Shown piece after piece: positions 35,273 to 45,015 of a DNA stretch of 64,000 nucleotides. The notes beneath the pieces are model-generated. The model made no database searches. It had not been told where the DNA came from and saw only the letters and a program-made list of their open reading frames with translations. The position numbers and the translations under genes are program-made. Position 1 is the first letter of the stretch, and each line of letters begins with the position of its first letter. The stretch covers positions 230,469 through 294,468 of the forward strand of contig JAHPZE010000004.1 in assembly GCA_019058365.1 (NCBI GenBank), written 5' to 3'. This DNA is from Promethearchaeota archaeon. GTDB taxonomy: Archaea > Asgardarchaeota > Lokiarchaeia > Sigyniarchaeales > SOKP01.

Positions 35273-36748
35273 TTATTTTATTAGAACTCCCGTCTGATCA
35301 AAATTTAGAAATGCACTGATTTTTTCCTTTAACGGATAAATTCCTTCTTTAAACAATGTGAATATAAAAATTGCAAAAAAAACAATCGAGCCTAAACCTG
35401 GTGCAAAACCGCTCAAAATATCCACAAAAGAAGACGAAGGATCCCAAGCAAATAATGTATATACAAGAGAAATTCCAGCTATTAAAATTGAAATAAAAGA
35501 TATTATTGCTGCAGCTTTTCTACTAAGATTTAAATGGATTGGACCAAGATCAAGTCGGAAGTATTTGGGTTGTACGATAATTGATAATATTGTATGACTA
35601 ATTATTTGCTCTTCGAATTCTACATAAACATTTAGAAATTTTCTCTCGTTCTCTTTTTTCTTCTTTTTGTTTCTTTTAGATTTGAGTGGCATAATAGAAA
35701 AAATCATTACTGGGGGATTAACTGCATCCTTCTTAACCTCAATTTTTCCTAGGATTGGATGTACTTCGAAACCTTCTCCAGCAATTTTAAGATCTAAAAC
35801 TGGGGGTTCTTCCTTAGTAGTAACTATTCTAAATGACGTTTCATAGACAGTTTTGCCCTCTTCATCTACAATCTTCAATTCTTTATGTGAAAAATAAACA
35901 TAAAACAAATAACTTCGTTGTTCCATCATAACTGAATAATATTGAAGTCCCATATTAATCTCATATATAGTTGGTTGGGGTTCGTCTGGAGTAACTATAG
36001 AAGGTTCTAGTTCTGACTTAAGTGGTGGAGCTCCAGGGCCAGCTAATATATCTGAAGCCGGAAGAGATGGAGGTGCTGCAGGTGCAGAAGTTTTTGCTGG
36101 CGCTCCACTAGGAGGTGAAGGCGGTGCACTCCCTCCAGGAGGTGTTGGTGATGGAAATGCTCGTGATTTTTTCTTTGCTTTTGGAGATTCTCTCATTTTG
36201 TGAGATTCTTCGCTTCTTCTCTCATCTCTTTTTGTCTTTTTGTCTTCTCCATAATATTCTTCTTTATATTTTATACCATCATCGAAAGAGCTTAATTCTG
36301 CAATATCTTCATCAAAAGCTTCCTCTTCTTTAAGCTTAAATAATTCCTCTTCCATAGCATCCTTAAGTGTGAGTTTTTCTTTTGGTTCCTCCTCAATTTC
36401 ATATACAATTTCTTTTTCTTCAACCCTCAATTCCCCTTTATCTTTCAATTTGCCTTCTTTTTTTTCAGGCCTCTTCTTGCTTAATAATTTCAGTTTTTTC
36501 AACTTGGTAGTTTCAGGGATTTTAGTATTAGTAACAAAATCTACAAAAGACAAATCTAAACGATTTAATTGAGTATCTCCTATGGATGCAAAAATATCAT
36601 CTAAAATTATACTTAGCCTTATTGATTTCTTGTAAATCCCCACAAACATAAAATCTATAATCTCTATAGATAATACACATGACTTTCTATCATAGAATAT
36701 CTTATTAGTTGGAATTTCAAGATTAAAAAGACTTTTCAAAGATTCCAA
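35273..36748 (-). CDS. tail-anchored-like protein with charged and Pro/Ala-rich linker
   Basis: 491 residues starting at TTG 36748, with GAGGT about 10 nt before. The N-terminal 75 residues are folded-looking. Then comes a highly charged region (about 80-200, Glu/Lys-rich) and a Pro/Ser/Ala-rich linker (about 195-245, with PPGGSAPPSPPSGAPAKTSA). A beta-rich domain (about 260-390), two membrane segments (about 400-465) and a short conserved tail AFLNFDQTGVLIK complete it. I do not recognise the family. The same tail occurs as an isolated remnant at 32297. Confidence 0.65.
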   Translation of the reverse strand: MESLKSLFNLEIPTNKIFYDRKSCVLSIEIIDFMFVGIYKKSIRLSIILDDIFASIGDTQLNRLDLSFVDFVTNTKIPETTKLKKLKLLSKKRPEKKEGKLKDKGELRVEEKEIVYEIEEEPKEKLTLKDAMEEELFKLKEEEAFDEDIAELSSFDDGIKYKEEYYGEDKKTKRDERRSEESHKMRESPKAKKKSRAFPSPTPPGGSAPPSPPSGAPAKTSAPAAPPSLPASDILAGPGAPPLKSELEPSIVTPDEPQPTIYEINMGLQYYSVMMEQRSYLFYVYFSHKELKIVDEEGKTVYETSFRIVTTKEEPPVLDLKIAGEGFEVHPILGKIEVKKDAVNPPVMIFSIMPLKSKRNKKKKKENERKFLNVYVEFEEQIISHTILSIIVQPKYFRLDLGPIHLNLSRKAAAIISFISILIAGISLVYTLFAWDPSSSFVDILSGFAPGLGSIVFFAIFIFTLFKEGIYPLKEKISAFLNFDQTGVLIK

Positions 36749-36965
36749 TTTCTAACTTACCTCTTTTTTCCTTTAGTTAAGTGATATTTAATTTTTAATT
36801 ATTAATGAAAAAACTTTTTATAAGTTTTTATAATGATGTTATACCTAATATAGTTATCAACTCCATAATATTAAACAATAAGCATTGATTCAATACAGGT
36901 TACCTAAAAAATTTTTTAATTTATTAATAATTCAAACAAAATACAAATAAATAACAAAAAATAAT

Positions 36966-38537
36966 GTGATAATTTTGAAAGGAAAATATATTCTAACACA
37001 TGATTTAGGAACATCTGGGAATAAGGCTGCTTTATTCGATTTAAATTTAGAACTTATTTCTCAAACAAAAGAAGATTATCCTTTATATTATCCAAAACCT
37101 GGATGGGCAGAACAAAATCCAGAAAATTATTGGGATGCAGTGAAAAAAGCAACTAATACATTAATTCACCAGAGTAATATAGATGCTGATGAAATTTTAA
37201 CAATAGTCTTTGATTGTCAAATGAATTGCACTATTCCAATAGATAATGAAGGTAATGCTTTAATGAATAGTATTAGCTGGTTAGACACACGAGCAGCTCC
37301 ATTAACTCGAAAATTTTCAAAAGGATTAATAAAAATCTCTGGTTATGGATTAAAAAATATATTAATGTTTCTTAAAATCACAGGAGGGGCACCTGGATTT
37401 AATGGCAAAGATCCTATTTCTCATATTTTATGGTTGAAAGAAAATAAACCAGAAATTTATGAAAAAACATATAAATTTCTAAGTGTGAAAGATTTTATTA
37501 TTTATCGCTGCACCAAAAAAGCTGTAACTTCAAGAGATTTAGGTCATACATCTTGGATGATGAATAGTAATCCTGGTATCTTTGAATGGTCTGACGAAAT
37601 TTTAAAAAAATTCAAAATTGATAGAAATAAATTACCTGAGATAAAAAAATCTACTGATATCGTGGGAGAATTAACAATAGAAGCTTCTAAAGAATTAAAT
37701 CTGAAATCTGGAACTCCTGTGTTTGTGAGTTCTGGCGATTTAACCTCTGCTGCTTTAGGGTCAGGCGCAATTATAGATAATAAACTAATTGTATGTTTAG
37801 GAACAGCAGATTGGGTAGCTGCTCATACATCTAAAAGACTAAAAGATATTGCTCATTATGCTGGTAGCATAAGTTCTTCTCAAGAAAATTATTTATGCAT
37901 TTCAAAGCAAGAAACAGGCGCTACATGTTTAGATTGGGTTATACAACAAATGTTTAGGAGCGAGTTAGAAAGATTTAAAGTAAGCTCTGAAGAATTATAC
38001 CTACATTTGAATTCGATTACAGAAAAAGCTGAAGTTGGCTCTAAAAATCTCATTTTTACTCCATGGATGTTTGGGGAAAGGAGCCCAATAAATGATCCAA
38101 ATGTTAGGGGAGGGTTCTATAATCTAAGTCTTGAACATACGAGGGATAATATTTTAAGGTCGATTTATGAGGGAGTTGCTTTTAATATTAAATGGTCTTT
38201 AATCACTATAGAAAAGTTAGTAGGCAAATCTGAAGAGATTAATTGCATTGGAGGAGGAGCAAAATCTGATGTCTGGTGCCAAATTCTAGCAGATGTACTT
38301 AAGCGAAACATAGTTCAAATGGAGACTCCCGATTTAGCTGCCGCTAAAGGTTCTGCAATAATCTCAATGGTTAGCTTAAGGTTTTTAAATAAATTTTCAG
38401 ATGCTATTCCCATGATTAAAGTAAGAAAAGTGTTTTTCCCTAATACAAAAAATGAAGAAATTTACAATAGACTCTTTAAAGAATATATAAAGATCTATAA
38501 GAGAAATAAAAAGATGTTTAAGAACTTAAATTTCTAA
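36966..38537 (+). CDS. FGGY-family carbohydrate kinase (xylulokinase-like)
   Basis: 523 residues. The N-terminal phosphate-binding strand is LTHDLGTSGNKAALFD and the sugar-binding region includes SWLDTRAAP. The C-terminal ATPase half shows VSSGDLTSAALGSGA, GERSPINDPNVRG and INCIGGGAKSDVWCQILADVL. The substrate within FGGY (xylulose, glycerol, ribulose) cannot be fixed from the sequence. The start is GTG 36966 with no clear Shine-Dalgarno; TTG 36975 is an alternative. Its 3' end overlaps the convergent gene by 20 bp. Confidence 0.9.
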   Translation: MIILKGKYILTHDLGTSGNKAALFDLNLELISQTKEDYPLYYPKPGWAEQNPENYWDAVKKATNTLIHQSNIDADEILTIVFDCQMNCTIPIDNEGNALMNSISWLDTRAAPLTRKFSKGLIKISGYGLKNILMFLKITGGAPGFNGKDPISHILWLKENKPEIYEKTYKFLSVKDFIIYRCTKKAVTSRDLGHTSWMMNSNPGIFEWSDEILKKFKIDRNKLPEIKKSTDIVGELTIEASKELNLKSGTPVFVSSGDLTSAALGSGAIIDNKLIVCLGTADWVAAHTSKRLKDIAHYAGSISSSQENYLCISKQETGATCLDWVIQQMFRSELERFKVSSEELYLHLNSITEKAEVGSKNLIFTPWMFGERSPINDPNVRGGFYNLSLEHTRDNILRSIYEGVAFNIKWSLITIEKLVGKSEEINCIGGGAKSDVWCQILADVLKRNIVQMETPDLAAAKGSAIISMVSLRFLNKFSDAIPMIKVRKVFFPNTKNEEIYNRLFKEYIKIYKRNKKMFKNLNF

Positions 38538-39525
38538 AATAGGTTTTAAACATTACTAAATCATCTTTAATATCCTTTATTTTTTCTATGATTTTATCAT
38601 GTCTAATAAGTTTTGTAATAGCTTCTTCTACAATTTCAAGATCCTCATATGCCTTAGGGTTCTCATAGGTTTGACTTTTAAAATTTGCCTGCCAAGGTTT
38701 TAATTTTGGTGAAGATTCGATATTTCTTAAATTCCAATTAATTTTTTCTTTATATTCTTCGGTTAGAGGTTTTAAATTGGCTTCATCCCATCTTTGAATA
38801 ACCCATGGAGCATATTCATGCAATTTATCAAAATCAAAATCTAAATCATATCTCCATTCATATTGATGATCCCAATTCCCTACTGCTAAAAAATTTTCAT
38901 TATCTGATTTTTCAGGAGGAAAATAGTTCCAAGTATTTCGATTTATATTCTCACCTTTAAATGGTCTGCCCTCAGCATATTGGAAAAAAAAACCTACTTT
39001 TTCTAAACTATTTTGGGCTTGTAAGGTTTTTTTCAGGTAAATCTCAATTTGGGTTATATCTATTTTACTCTTTATAATTTGTTCTTGAAATAGCTTAAAA
39101 ATTACATTTTTTGCTTCATTCGGATGACTCTTTCCAGTAAAAATTGGATAATAAATAAAACAATAATAATCAGAGCCCTTCTCGGGAATTCCCTTATAAA
39201 TTTCAACCCAACACTCTAAAAGTTTAATAAATACATTAGATTTAATGATATTGATAATTAACAATACATCTGCAATCACTGCGATAATTAATATTATTAC
39301 AAATAATACCAGACTGAAAAATATAGTTACTAGAAAATATGAAAGCGCAATATAGATAAGCAAAGCACCAGCAATGAAAAAAAAAGCTATTAAAGAATTA
39401 TACGCTTCATGCTCCTTATCTTTTTTTGAATATAATATTACTGGCGCATTTTTTATAGCAAGATCTTTCCCATATTCATTAACGAATCGTTGGAAATCAA
39501 CCTTTTTCCATTCAGAAACAGACAT
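38518..39525 (-). CDS. two-TM hypothetical protein
   Basis: 335 residues. Two adjacent hydrophobic segments (about 42-95, a helical hairpin) near the N-terminus are followed by a 240-residue soluble domain rich in aromatic and charged residues (YEWRYDLDFDFDKLHE). I do not recognise the family. It may be a membrane-anchored cytosolic domain. The last 20 bp overlap the end of the convergent FGGY kinase gene. Confidence 0.65.
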   Translation of the reverse strand: MSVSEWKKVDFQRFVNEYGKDLAIKNAPVILYSKKDKEHEAYNSLIAFFFIAGALLIYIALSYFLVTIFFSLVLFVIILIIAVIADVLLIINIIKSNVFIKLLECWVEIYKGIPEKGSDYYCFIYYPIFTGKSHPNEAKNVIFKLFQEQIIKSKIDITQIEIYLKKTLQAQNSLEKVGFFFQYAEGRPFKGENINRNTWNYFPPEKSDNENFLAVGNWDHQYEWRYDLDFDFDKLHEYAPWVIQRWDEANLKPLTEEYKEKINWNLRNIESSPKLKPWQANFKSQTYENPKAYEDLEIVEEAITKLIRHDKIIEKIKDIKDDLVMFKTYFRNLSS

Positions 39526-39676
39526 TATAAAACCAATAAAATTCTATTTATTTAAATTTGGTTTGATCAGTTTAAAATATTAATCTTTTTTAAATTTTAG
39601 TTAGAGGATTTAGTTTTAAAATTATTATATAATTTAGAATTGATGCTTTAAATAAAAAGAATTAGGAATTTTTGGC

Positions 39677-41227
39677 TCATCTTCGCTGTACTCTTCGATA
39701 TGATTCACTACATATTAAGACACTTATTAATAATACGCTCCAGACCCAGAATAAAGGATAACCTGGAATAATATCAGATGCATCTGTTCGGGCATATCGG
39801 GGGACTGAGATGACCGTAAAATTAGCTGTAATCATATCAGGAGGAATGATAATGCTAACCCGATAAGTTCCTGTATCATTATATTGACTAACATAGCCTT
39901 GAGTCCCTAATTTTGAAATATAAGACATAGATATATTATAAGATGAACCTGACGTTTCTACATAGAGCTTATCCGAATACGTAGCAAAATGATCAACTAA
40001 ATAGAATTTAGTAGATTGTTCAAGTTCAATCGTAAATTCATTAATTCCAGTTAGTCCATAAATAGGTATTTCTGTACTATCAGTCATAATCTTGGTAAAT
40101 TTACTATTTCTTATATTAGCAAAATAGAATCCCGCCTTACAATTTTTAGCGTATAGATTCTCTCCAATCATATCATATCCATAGATATAGAAAGCTAGTT
40201 TCTGGTTTTCACATATAATATTATTCAGATATGTCTTTTGGAAAAGACTAACAGAATATAGTTGAATTCCAATACTACAGGGTTTGGAGATATGAATATT
40301 TGAAAGTGTAAGGTTAGCACATGCTACAAAAAGTAATTGTCCGTATTGAGACGCATTTTCCTGCGTAAAAACCATATTATCAACGCCCCAAAATAATCCT
40401 ATCGGTTTTCCATTGACAGTGTTATTGCTGTCATAGTCGGAAATACTCATGCCAGGAACAATCCCACAATTGATAAGTTCGTTATTATGGATAAATTCTA
40501 CCAATTCTGCCATCATCCCTATTGAACAATCTTCAATACGACAATCTTCAATAGCAGAATCATCACCTGATCTGACCCAGATACCGATTCCACCATAATC
40601 AAAATAGCTGTTTAGATCTATTGTGGCCGTTATTGAAACCCATTGGCAATTCGAGATATAACAATTTGAGATATTTACTATGACATGTGACCATCTACTG
40701 TAAATTCCTATACTGCAATTAGTAATTTCAACATTTATAATCCGATGCTGATAACCCCCTGGTGGAATACCAATAGAGAAATGAATCCCGACTGAAACTT
40801 GTGATATTTTACAATTTCGAATGATGAATGAACCATTGGTATTAATATAAATTCCAACATATGTATAATCAAGTAAAGTACGATTCCCTGATTGCATTGT
40901 TTTGACACCAGCACCAATTATCTCAATATTTTCTATAATAAATGGGTTCAAATCAGTGCCATTTCCGGTGATAAAAGGATAAAGATCCCAATCATCCCAT
41001 GATGAAATATTAATAGGATCAACTAATAAGTAACCATTACTCATGGAGATATCTTCTCGACTGTTGTTCATGATACTTCCCTTCTTTTCTTGAGTGGAAT
41101 TTTTATTAGAGCTTCCGAGAAAATTGTTGTTTAAAATCATGAATGTAGAAAATAGAAAAATGCAGAGAAGAAAAAGGTTCACAGCTCTTTTCTTTAAAAA
41201 GTAATATCTGAATATTTTGTATCTGAT
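39677..41227 (-). CDS. secreted beta-helix surface protein with CTERM-like anchor; ATC start proposed
   Basis: The body is a right-handed parallel beta-helix of the NosD/PbH1 type, with repeats such as NCSIGIYSRW, DCRIEDCSIGM and TLSNIHISKPCSI. It ends in IIPGYPLFWVWSVLLIS and a basic RRVQRR tail, a CTERM-like anchor. The first canonical start, GTG 41182, gives a signal peptide with no basic n-region. ATC 41227, 7 nt after AGGTG, adds 15 codons (RYKIFRYYFLKKRA) that supply one. It is probably a cell-surface carbohydrate-binding or carbohydrate-cleaving protein. Confidence 0.82.
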   Translation of the reverse strand: MRYKIFRYYFLKKRAVNLFLLCIFLFSTFMILNNNFLGSSNKNSTQEKKGSIMNNSREDISMSNGYLLVDPINISSWDDWDLYPFITGNGTDLNPFIIENIEIIGAGVKTMQSGNRTLLDYTYVGIYINTNGSFIIRNCKISQVSVGIHFSIGIPPGGYQHRIINVEITNCSIGIYSRWSHVIVNISNCYISNCQWVSITATIDLNSYFDYGGIGIWVRSGDDSAIEDCRIEDCSIGMMAELVEFIHNNELINCGIVPGMSISDYDSNNTVNGKPIGLFWGVDNMVFTQENASQYGQLLFVACANLTLSNIHISKPCSIGIQLYSVSLFQKTYLNNIICENQKLAFYIYGYDMIGENLYAKNCKAGFYFANIRNSKFTKIMTDSTEIPIYGLTGINEFTIELEQSTKFYLVDHFATYSDKLYVETSGSSYNISMSYISKLGTQGYVSQYNDTGTYRVSIIIPPDMITANFTVISVPRYARTDASDIIPGYPLFWVWSVLLISVLICSESYRRVQRR

Positions 41228-41234
41228 GTTAAAA

Positions 41235-41239
41235 CACCT
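41235..41239 (-). promoter_or_regulatory. Shine-Dalgarno AGGTG for the beta-helix protein
   Basis: AGGTG lies 7 nt before ATC 41227, in frame with the signal peptide. The GTG inside it runs into a stop after one codon. Confidence 0.5.
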
Positions 41240-41430
41240 AACTTATATTCGATTTCTATTAAAAATAATATAATGAAATAAGACAATTTCCTATATAAAC
41301 TAATTTAGTTCACAACCCCATCTTTATAAATATGCTAATGCTTTTGGGTGTCAAATTAATAGAAATAATAAAATCTATTCTCCTTTTAACTTTTAATTGA
41401 GATAGTTCATTATACATATTGACGCAATTT

Positions 41431-43740
41431 ATGGTAGATTTTGATGAATTTTTAGAATATTTAAAAAGTCAAGAGTTCTATAGGGGTCAAATATCCCATA
41501 TTGAAGATATTCCTGAGTCAAAACCCCGTTTTGATGAATTGAACACACCAGTTCGAAAAAGGCTTCAACGATGGTTAGTTCATAATAATATCAAATTATG
41601 GCGCCACCAAGTTCAAGCAATTAATTCAATTCGTGAAGGCAAAAATACTGTAATAGTTACATCAACAGCTTCAGGAAAATCTCTTTGTTATAATCTCCCT
41701 ATATTAAACTCAATTTTAGAAGAACCATCCACTACTGCAATTTATGTCTTCCCTACTAAAGCCTTAGCTAGGGACCAATTTAGTATATTATCAAATTTAT
41801 TAACGGAGCTAAACATCAAGCAAAACCGTATTGGAATTTATGATGGAGATATAGAACCTAATGAAAAGAGATTTGTTTTAAACAATGCTAACATTATTAT
41901 AACCAATCCTTATGGATTGCACTTTTATTTACCTTGGTTCAAGAAGAACTGGAGGAGAATTTGTCAGAATTTAAAATACGTTGTGTTGGATGAAATTCAC
42001 ATTTACAGAGGGATTTTCGGATCCAACTTTGCCTTACTACTTAGAAGATTAAAAAGATTGCTTGAAACTTATAATGTAAAACCTCAATGGATCCTTTCAA
42101 GTGCCACTATTTATAATCCTAAAGAGTTTTGTGAAAAATTAGTGGGTGAAGAATTTGTTGTTGTAGATAGAGATGATTCTCCTTCAGGTGCGAAAAAAGT
42201 TATATTATGGGATTTACCATATGATGAAATTTCCAATAAATATCGCTCACCTCATCAAGAAACTAAGAATCTATTTATTAGTCATTTAAAAGCAGGAATT
42301 CAAACGTTAACCTTCACCCTCTCAAGAAAAATGGCTGAATTACAAGCTATTTGGACAAGAGATGCTTTACCTACTTTAAGAGATAAAATATTCAGTTATC
42401 GAGCTGGTATTAGTAAAAGAAAAAGGAGAGAAATTGAATTAAATTTTAAACAGAAGAAAATATTAGGAATTAGCTCTACTAATGCACTTGAATTAGGAAT
42501 TGATATAGGTTCTTTAGATGCTACGATTAGTTCTGGCTTCCCCTCAACAATCTCAAGTTTCAGACAACAAATTGGTCGTTCTGGAAGAGGTACTAATCTT
42601 TCGATATCAACTCTTATACCAATGGAAAATCCCTTGGATTTATTCTATATACATAATCCAGATAAGCTATTCGGACAAATTCAAGAGGAGGTGTTAATTA
42701 CTCTAAATAATAAGTATATATTGAAAAACCATATTTGCTGTGCTAGTAAGGAAAGTCCAATAAGAATTGAAGAGTATGATAAATTTGGAATTCAAGATAA
42801 AAATCTGTTCTTAGAAATTATAGAAGAATTACTTTCAGAATCTTTGCTGATGAAAAGAGGAAATCGTTATTATTGGAATAGTGATTTCTTTCCGAATGAA
42901 AAATATGGATTAAATGATCTATCGAGTCGAAGTTATAAGGTTCTGCAAAGAACTGATTTAGGCGAAGAACTATTGACTATTGAGGATGAAAGTTTCGTTT
43001 TTCGTGATTTACACCAAGGTGCTGTATATCTTTATGAAGCAGAAACTTATTTAGTAGAAGAACTCGATATAAATGAGAGATTAGTATATTTAAAAAGAGC
43101 AAATATAGATTTTTACACACAATCCTTAAAACATACTGATATCACTACTCTTAAAGTGATCTCAGAAAAAAAAGTAGGTCCAAATAACACTATTGATGCC
43201 TTTTTTGGAGATGTAAAAGTAGAACATGAATATTACTCTTATAAAGTTATTAATACAGTAAATCAAGAAATACGTTCAAGACACCCGCTAGAAGATATTC
43301 CTATAATAGAGTTTGACAGTCAGGCACTCTGGTTCTTAATCCCATTTGAGTACCAGAAAGAATTGGAATCAGAAGGATATGATCTTGGAGGAACCATCCA
43401 TGCTATAGAGCATGCAATGATAGCAATGGCACCAGCATTAGCTCAAATTTCTCGATGGGATTTAGGTGGCGTCTCAATCGATTTTGATCCTGTCAAGCAG
43501 CAACCCATTATTTATATATATGATGCATATAGAGGGGGCATAGGAATATCTGAAGCATTATTTTGCAGTTTAAATGATTTATTAGAAATGACTTATACGT
43601 TAATTAATTCTTGCAGCTGTATAAGTCCTGATGGTTGTCCTTGCTGTTGTCTTAGCCCTAAATGTGGAAATAATAATGAACCTTTAGATAAAAAAGGAGC
43701 TATATTTCTATTAAAAAAACTTATCAAAAGCATTGATTAA
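41431..43740 (+). CDS. DEAD/DEAH helicase with DUF1998, MrfA/Hrq1-like
   Basis: 769 residues from ATG 41431 (TTG 41419 would add four). RecA-like domain 1 has the Walker A region VTSTASGKSLCYNLP, FPTKALARDQ and DEAH-type motif II DEIHIYRG. Domain 2 ends in motif VI QQIGRSGRG. The C-terminal DUF1998 zinc region contains four Cys (CSCISPDGCPCCC, SPKCG). MrfA/Hrq1 helicases unwind DNA 3'-5' in crosslink and excision repair. Confidence 0.92.
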   Translation: MVDFDEFLEYLKSQEFYRGQISHIEDIPESKPRFDELNTPVRKRLQRWLVHNNIKLWRHQVQAINSIREGKNTVIVTSTASGKSLCYNLPILNSILEEPSTTAIYVFPTKALARDQFSILSNLLTELNIKQNRIGIYDGDIEPNEKRFVLNNANIIITNPYGLHFYLPWFKKNWRRICQNLKYVVLDEIHIYRGIFGSNFALLLRRLKRLLETYNVKPQWILSSATIYNPKEFCEKLVGEEFVVVDRDDSPSGAKKVILWDLPYDEISNKYRSPHQETKNLFISHLKAGIQTLTFTLSRKMAELQAIWTRDALPTLRDKIFSYRAGISKRKRREIELNFKQKKILGISSTNALELGIDIGSLDATISSGFPSTISSFRQQIGRSGRGTNLSISTLIPMENPLDLFYIHNPDKLFGQIQEEVLITLNNKYILKNHICCASKESPIRIEEYDKFGIQDKNLFLEIIEELLSESLLMKRGNRYYWNSDFFPNEKYGLNDLSSRSYKVLQRTDLGEELLTIEDESFVFRDLHQGAVYLYEAETYLVEELDINERLVYLKRANIDFYTQSLKHTDITTLKVISEKKVGPNNTIDAFFGDVKVEHEYYSYKVINTVNQEIRSRHPLEDIPIIEFDSQALWFLIPFEYQKELESEGYDLGGTIHAIEHAMIAMAPALAQISRWDLGGVSIDFDPVKQQPIIYIYDAYRGGIGISEALFCSLNDLLEMTYTLINSCSCISPDGCPCCCLSPKCGNNNEPLDKKGAIFLLKKLIKSID

Positions 43741-43898
43741 AACACAAATATTTAGGATATTAAAATTAAAAGCGTTAGAAATTCTTAGAAATTTGAATTT
43801 AATGTAAAATTTTTATAGTCTGAAATTATATTTATACATAACACCAGATAAAAACCTATAGAATTGAGTATAAAAATCAAAATTATTGGGTATTTGGG

Positions 43899-44432
43899 TT
43901 GTCTTACACTTCCACGTTCAAGATAGTAATTTTTGGAGATTCGCAAACGGGTAAAACTACGTTAACTCATAGATTTTTAACGAATTTATTTAAAGACGAT
44001 ATAACAATGACTCTTGGTGTAGATTTTCACCTTAAAGCTGTAGAATTAGATGGAGAAGTGGCAAAACTCCAGATATGGGATTTTGCAGGAGAGGAACGAT
44101 TTAGATTCCTCTTTCCTTCTTATATTAGAGGTGCCAATGGAGCAATTTTTATGTATGATATTACAAATTATGGTTCACTTGCTCATGTAGATGATTGGTT
44201 TGAAATTGTCGAAAAGGAAATTAAGTATAAGTTACCAATTGTTTTTGTTGGTGGAAAGACTGATTTAATGCATCTTAAAGAAGTTTCTACAAAAAAAGCA
44301 ATGGATTTAGCAATGACTAAAGGCGCAGATGGTTTTATCGAGTGTAGTTCTAAAACAGGTGAGAATGTTCATAAAATTTTCAATTTACTCACAAAATTAA
44401 TTCTTAAAGACAAAGCTTCAGGAAAAAAATAA
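43899..44432 (+). CDS. Ras-like small GTPase with Gln-to-Glu in switch II
   Basis: 177 residues. G1 is GDSQTGKTT, switch I Thr in TMTLGVDFHLK, G3 WDFAGEERFRFL, G4 GGKTDL (Gly-Lys-Thr-Asp) and G5 CSSKTGEN. The position of the catalytic Gln in DxxGQ is Glu, and G4 lacks the usual Asn. Both could slow hydrolysis or change nucleotide specificity. No C-terminal cysteine for lipidation is present. TTG 43899 is the start. One of four GTPase-like genes in the window. Confidence 0.9.
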   Translation: MSYTSTFKIVIFGDSQTGKTTLTHRFLTNLFKDDITMTLGVDFHLKAVELDGEVAKLQIWDFAGEERFRFLFPSYIRGANGAIFMYDITNYGSLAHVDDWFEIVEKEIKYKLPIVFVGGKTDLMHLKEVSTKKAMDLAMTKGADGFIECSSKTGENVHKIFNLLTKLILKDKASGKK

Positions 44433-44532
44433 CTTTTTTATATTCCACCTAATTTTAATCTAATAAAAGTATATTTAAATTTAAAGAAAGAGATATTACG
44501 TTTATTTAAAATGGCGATATTAAATAAAAATT

Positions 44533-45012
44533 ATGTCATTTCCTGTTAAGATTGCTGAAGCAACAGAAAAAAATATCCCTGAAATTGTAGGATTATGGAA
44601 AGAGCTTGCTGATTATCATTCAAATATAGATCCTTTTTTTACCAGGAAAAAAGATGGACATATAAACTTTAAATCTTTTATCACTAAATTAATCCGATCT
44701 GAAGACGCAAAAATATTCATAGCAATAGAGGATGAAAAAATCCTTGGGTATACAATTGCTAAAATTGATCTTTATCCTCCAGTTTATTTGTTAGAAAAAC
44801 ATGGCTCTATTTATGATATGTATGTTACATTAAAACATAGAAAAATGGGTATTGGAAATAAATTGTGGCAGGAAGCTCTTAAATGGTTTAAAGCGCTAGG
44901 TTTAGAAAGAGTAGAACTTAGTATTGTACCAGCTAATCCTATATCTTCCTCTTTTTGGAAAAAACACGGATTTAAAGATTATATGCATAGACTTTTTATC
45001 AAAATTAAATAA
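44533..45012 (+). CDS. GNAT family N-acetyltransferase
   Basis: 159 residues. The acetyl-CoA loop is MYVTLKHRKMGIGNKLWQEAL, matching the R/Q-x-x-G-x-G/A pattern (RKMGIG), and LERVELSIVPANPISSSFWKKHGF is the typical C-terminal part. Substrate unknown. ATG 44533. The last base is 3 bp from the convergent AOR gene. Confidence 0.9.
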   Translation: MSFPVKIAEATEKNIPEIVGLWKELADYHSNIDPFFTRKKDGHINFKSFITKLIRSEDAKIFIAIEDEKILGYTIAKIDLYPPVYLLEKHGSIYDMYVTLKHRKMGIGNKLWQEALKWFKALGLERVELSIVPANPISSSFWKKHGFKDYMHRLFIKIK

Positions 45013-45015
45013 AAA

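Noticed and set aside
36749..36751. AUH start for the 35273-36748 gene after GAGGT
   Set aside because: The ATT there is out of frame; TTG 36748 works.
36966..36989. ATT start in the FGGY kinase after AAAGG
   Set aside because: GTG 36966 or TTG 36975 suffice and fit the family N-terminus, so it was not counted as an AUH case.
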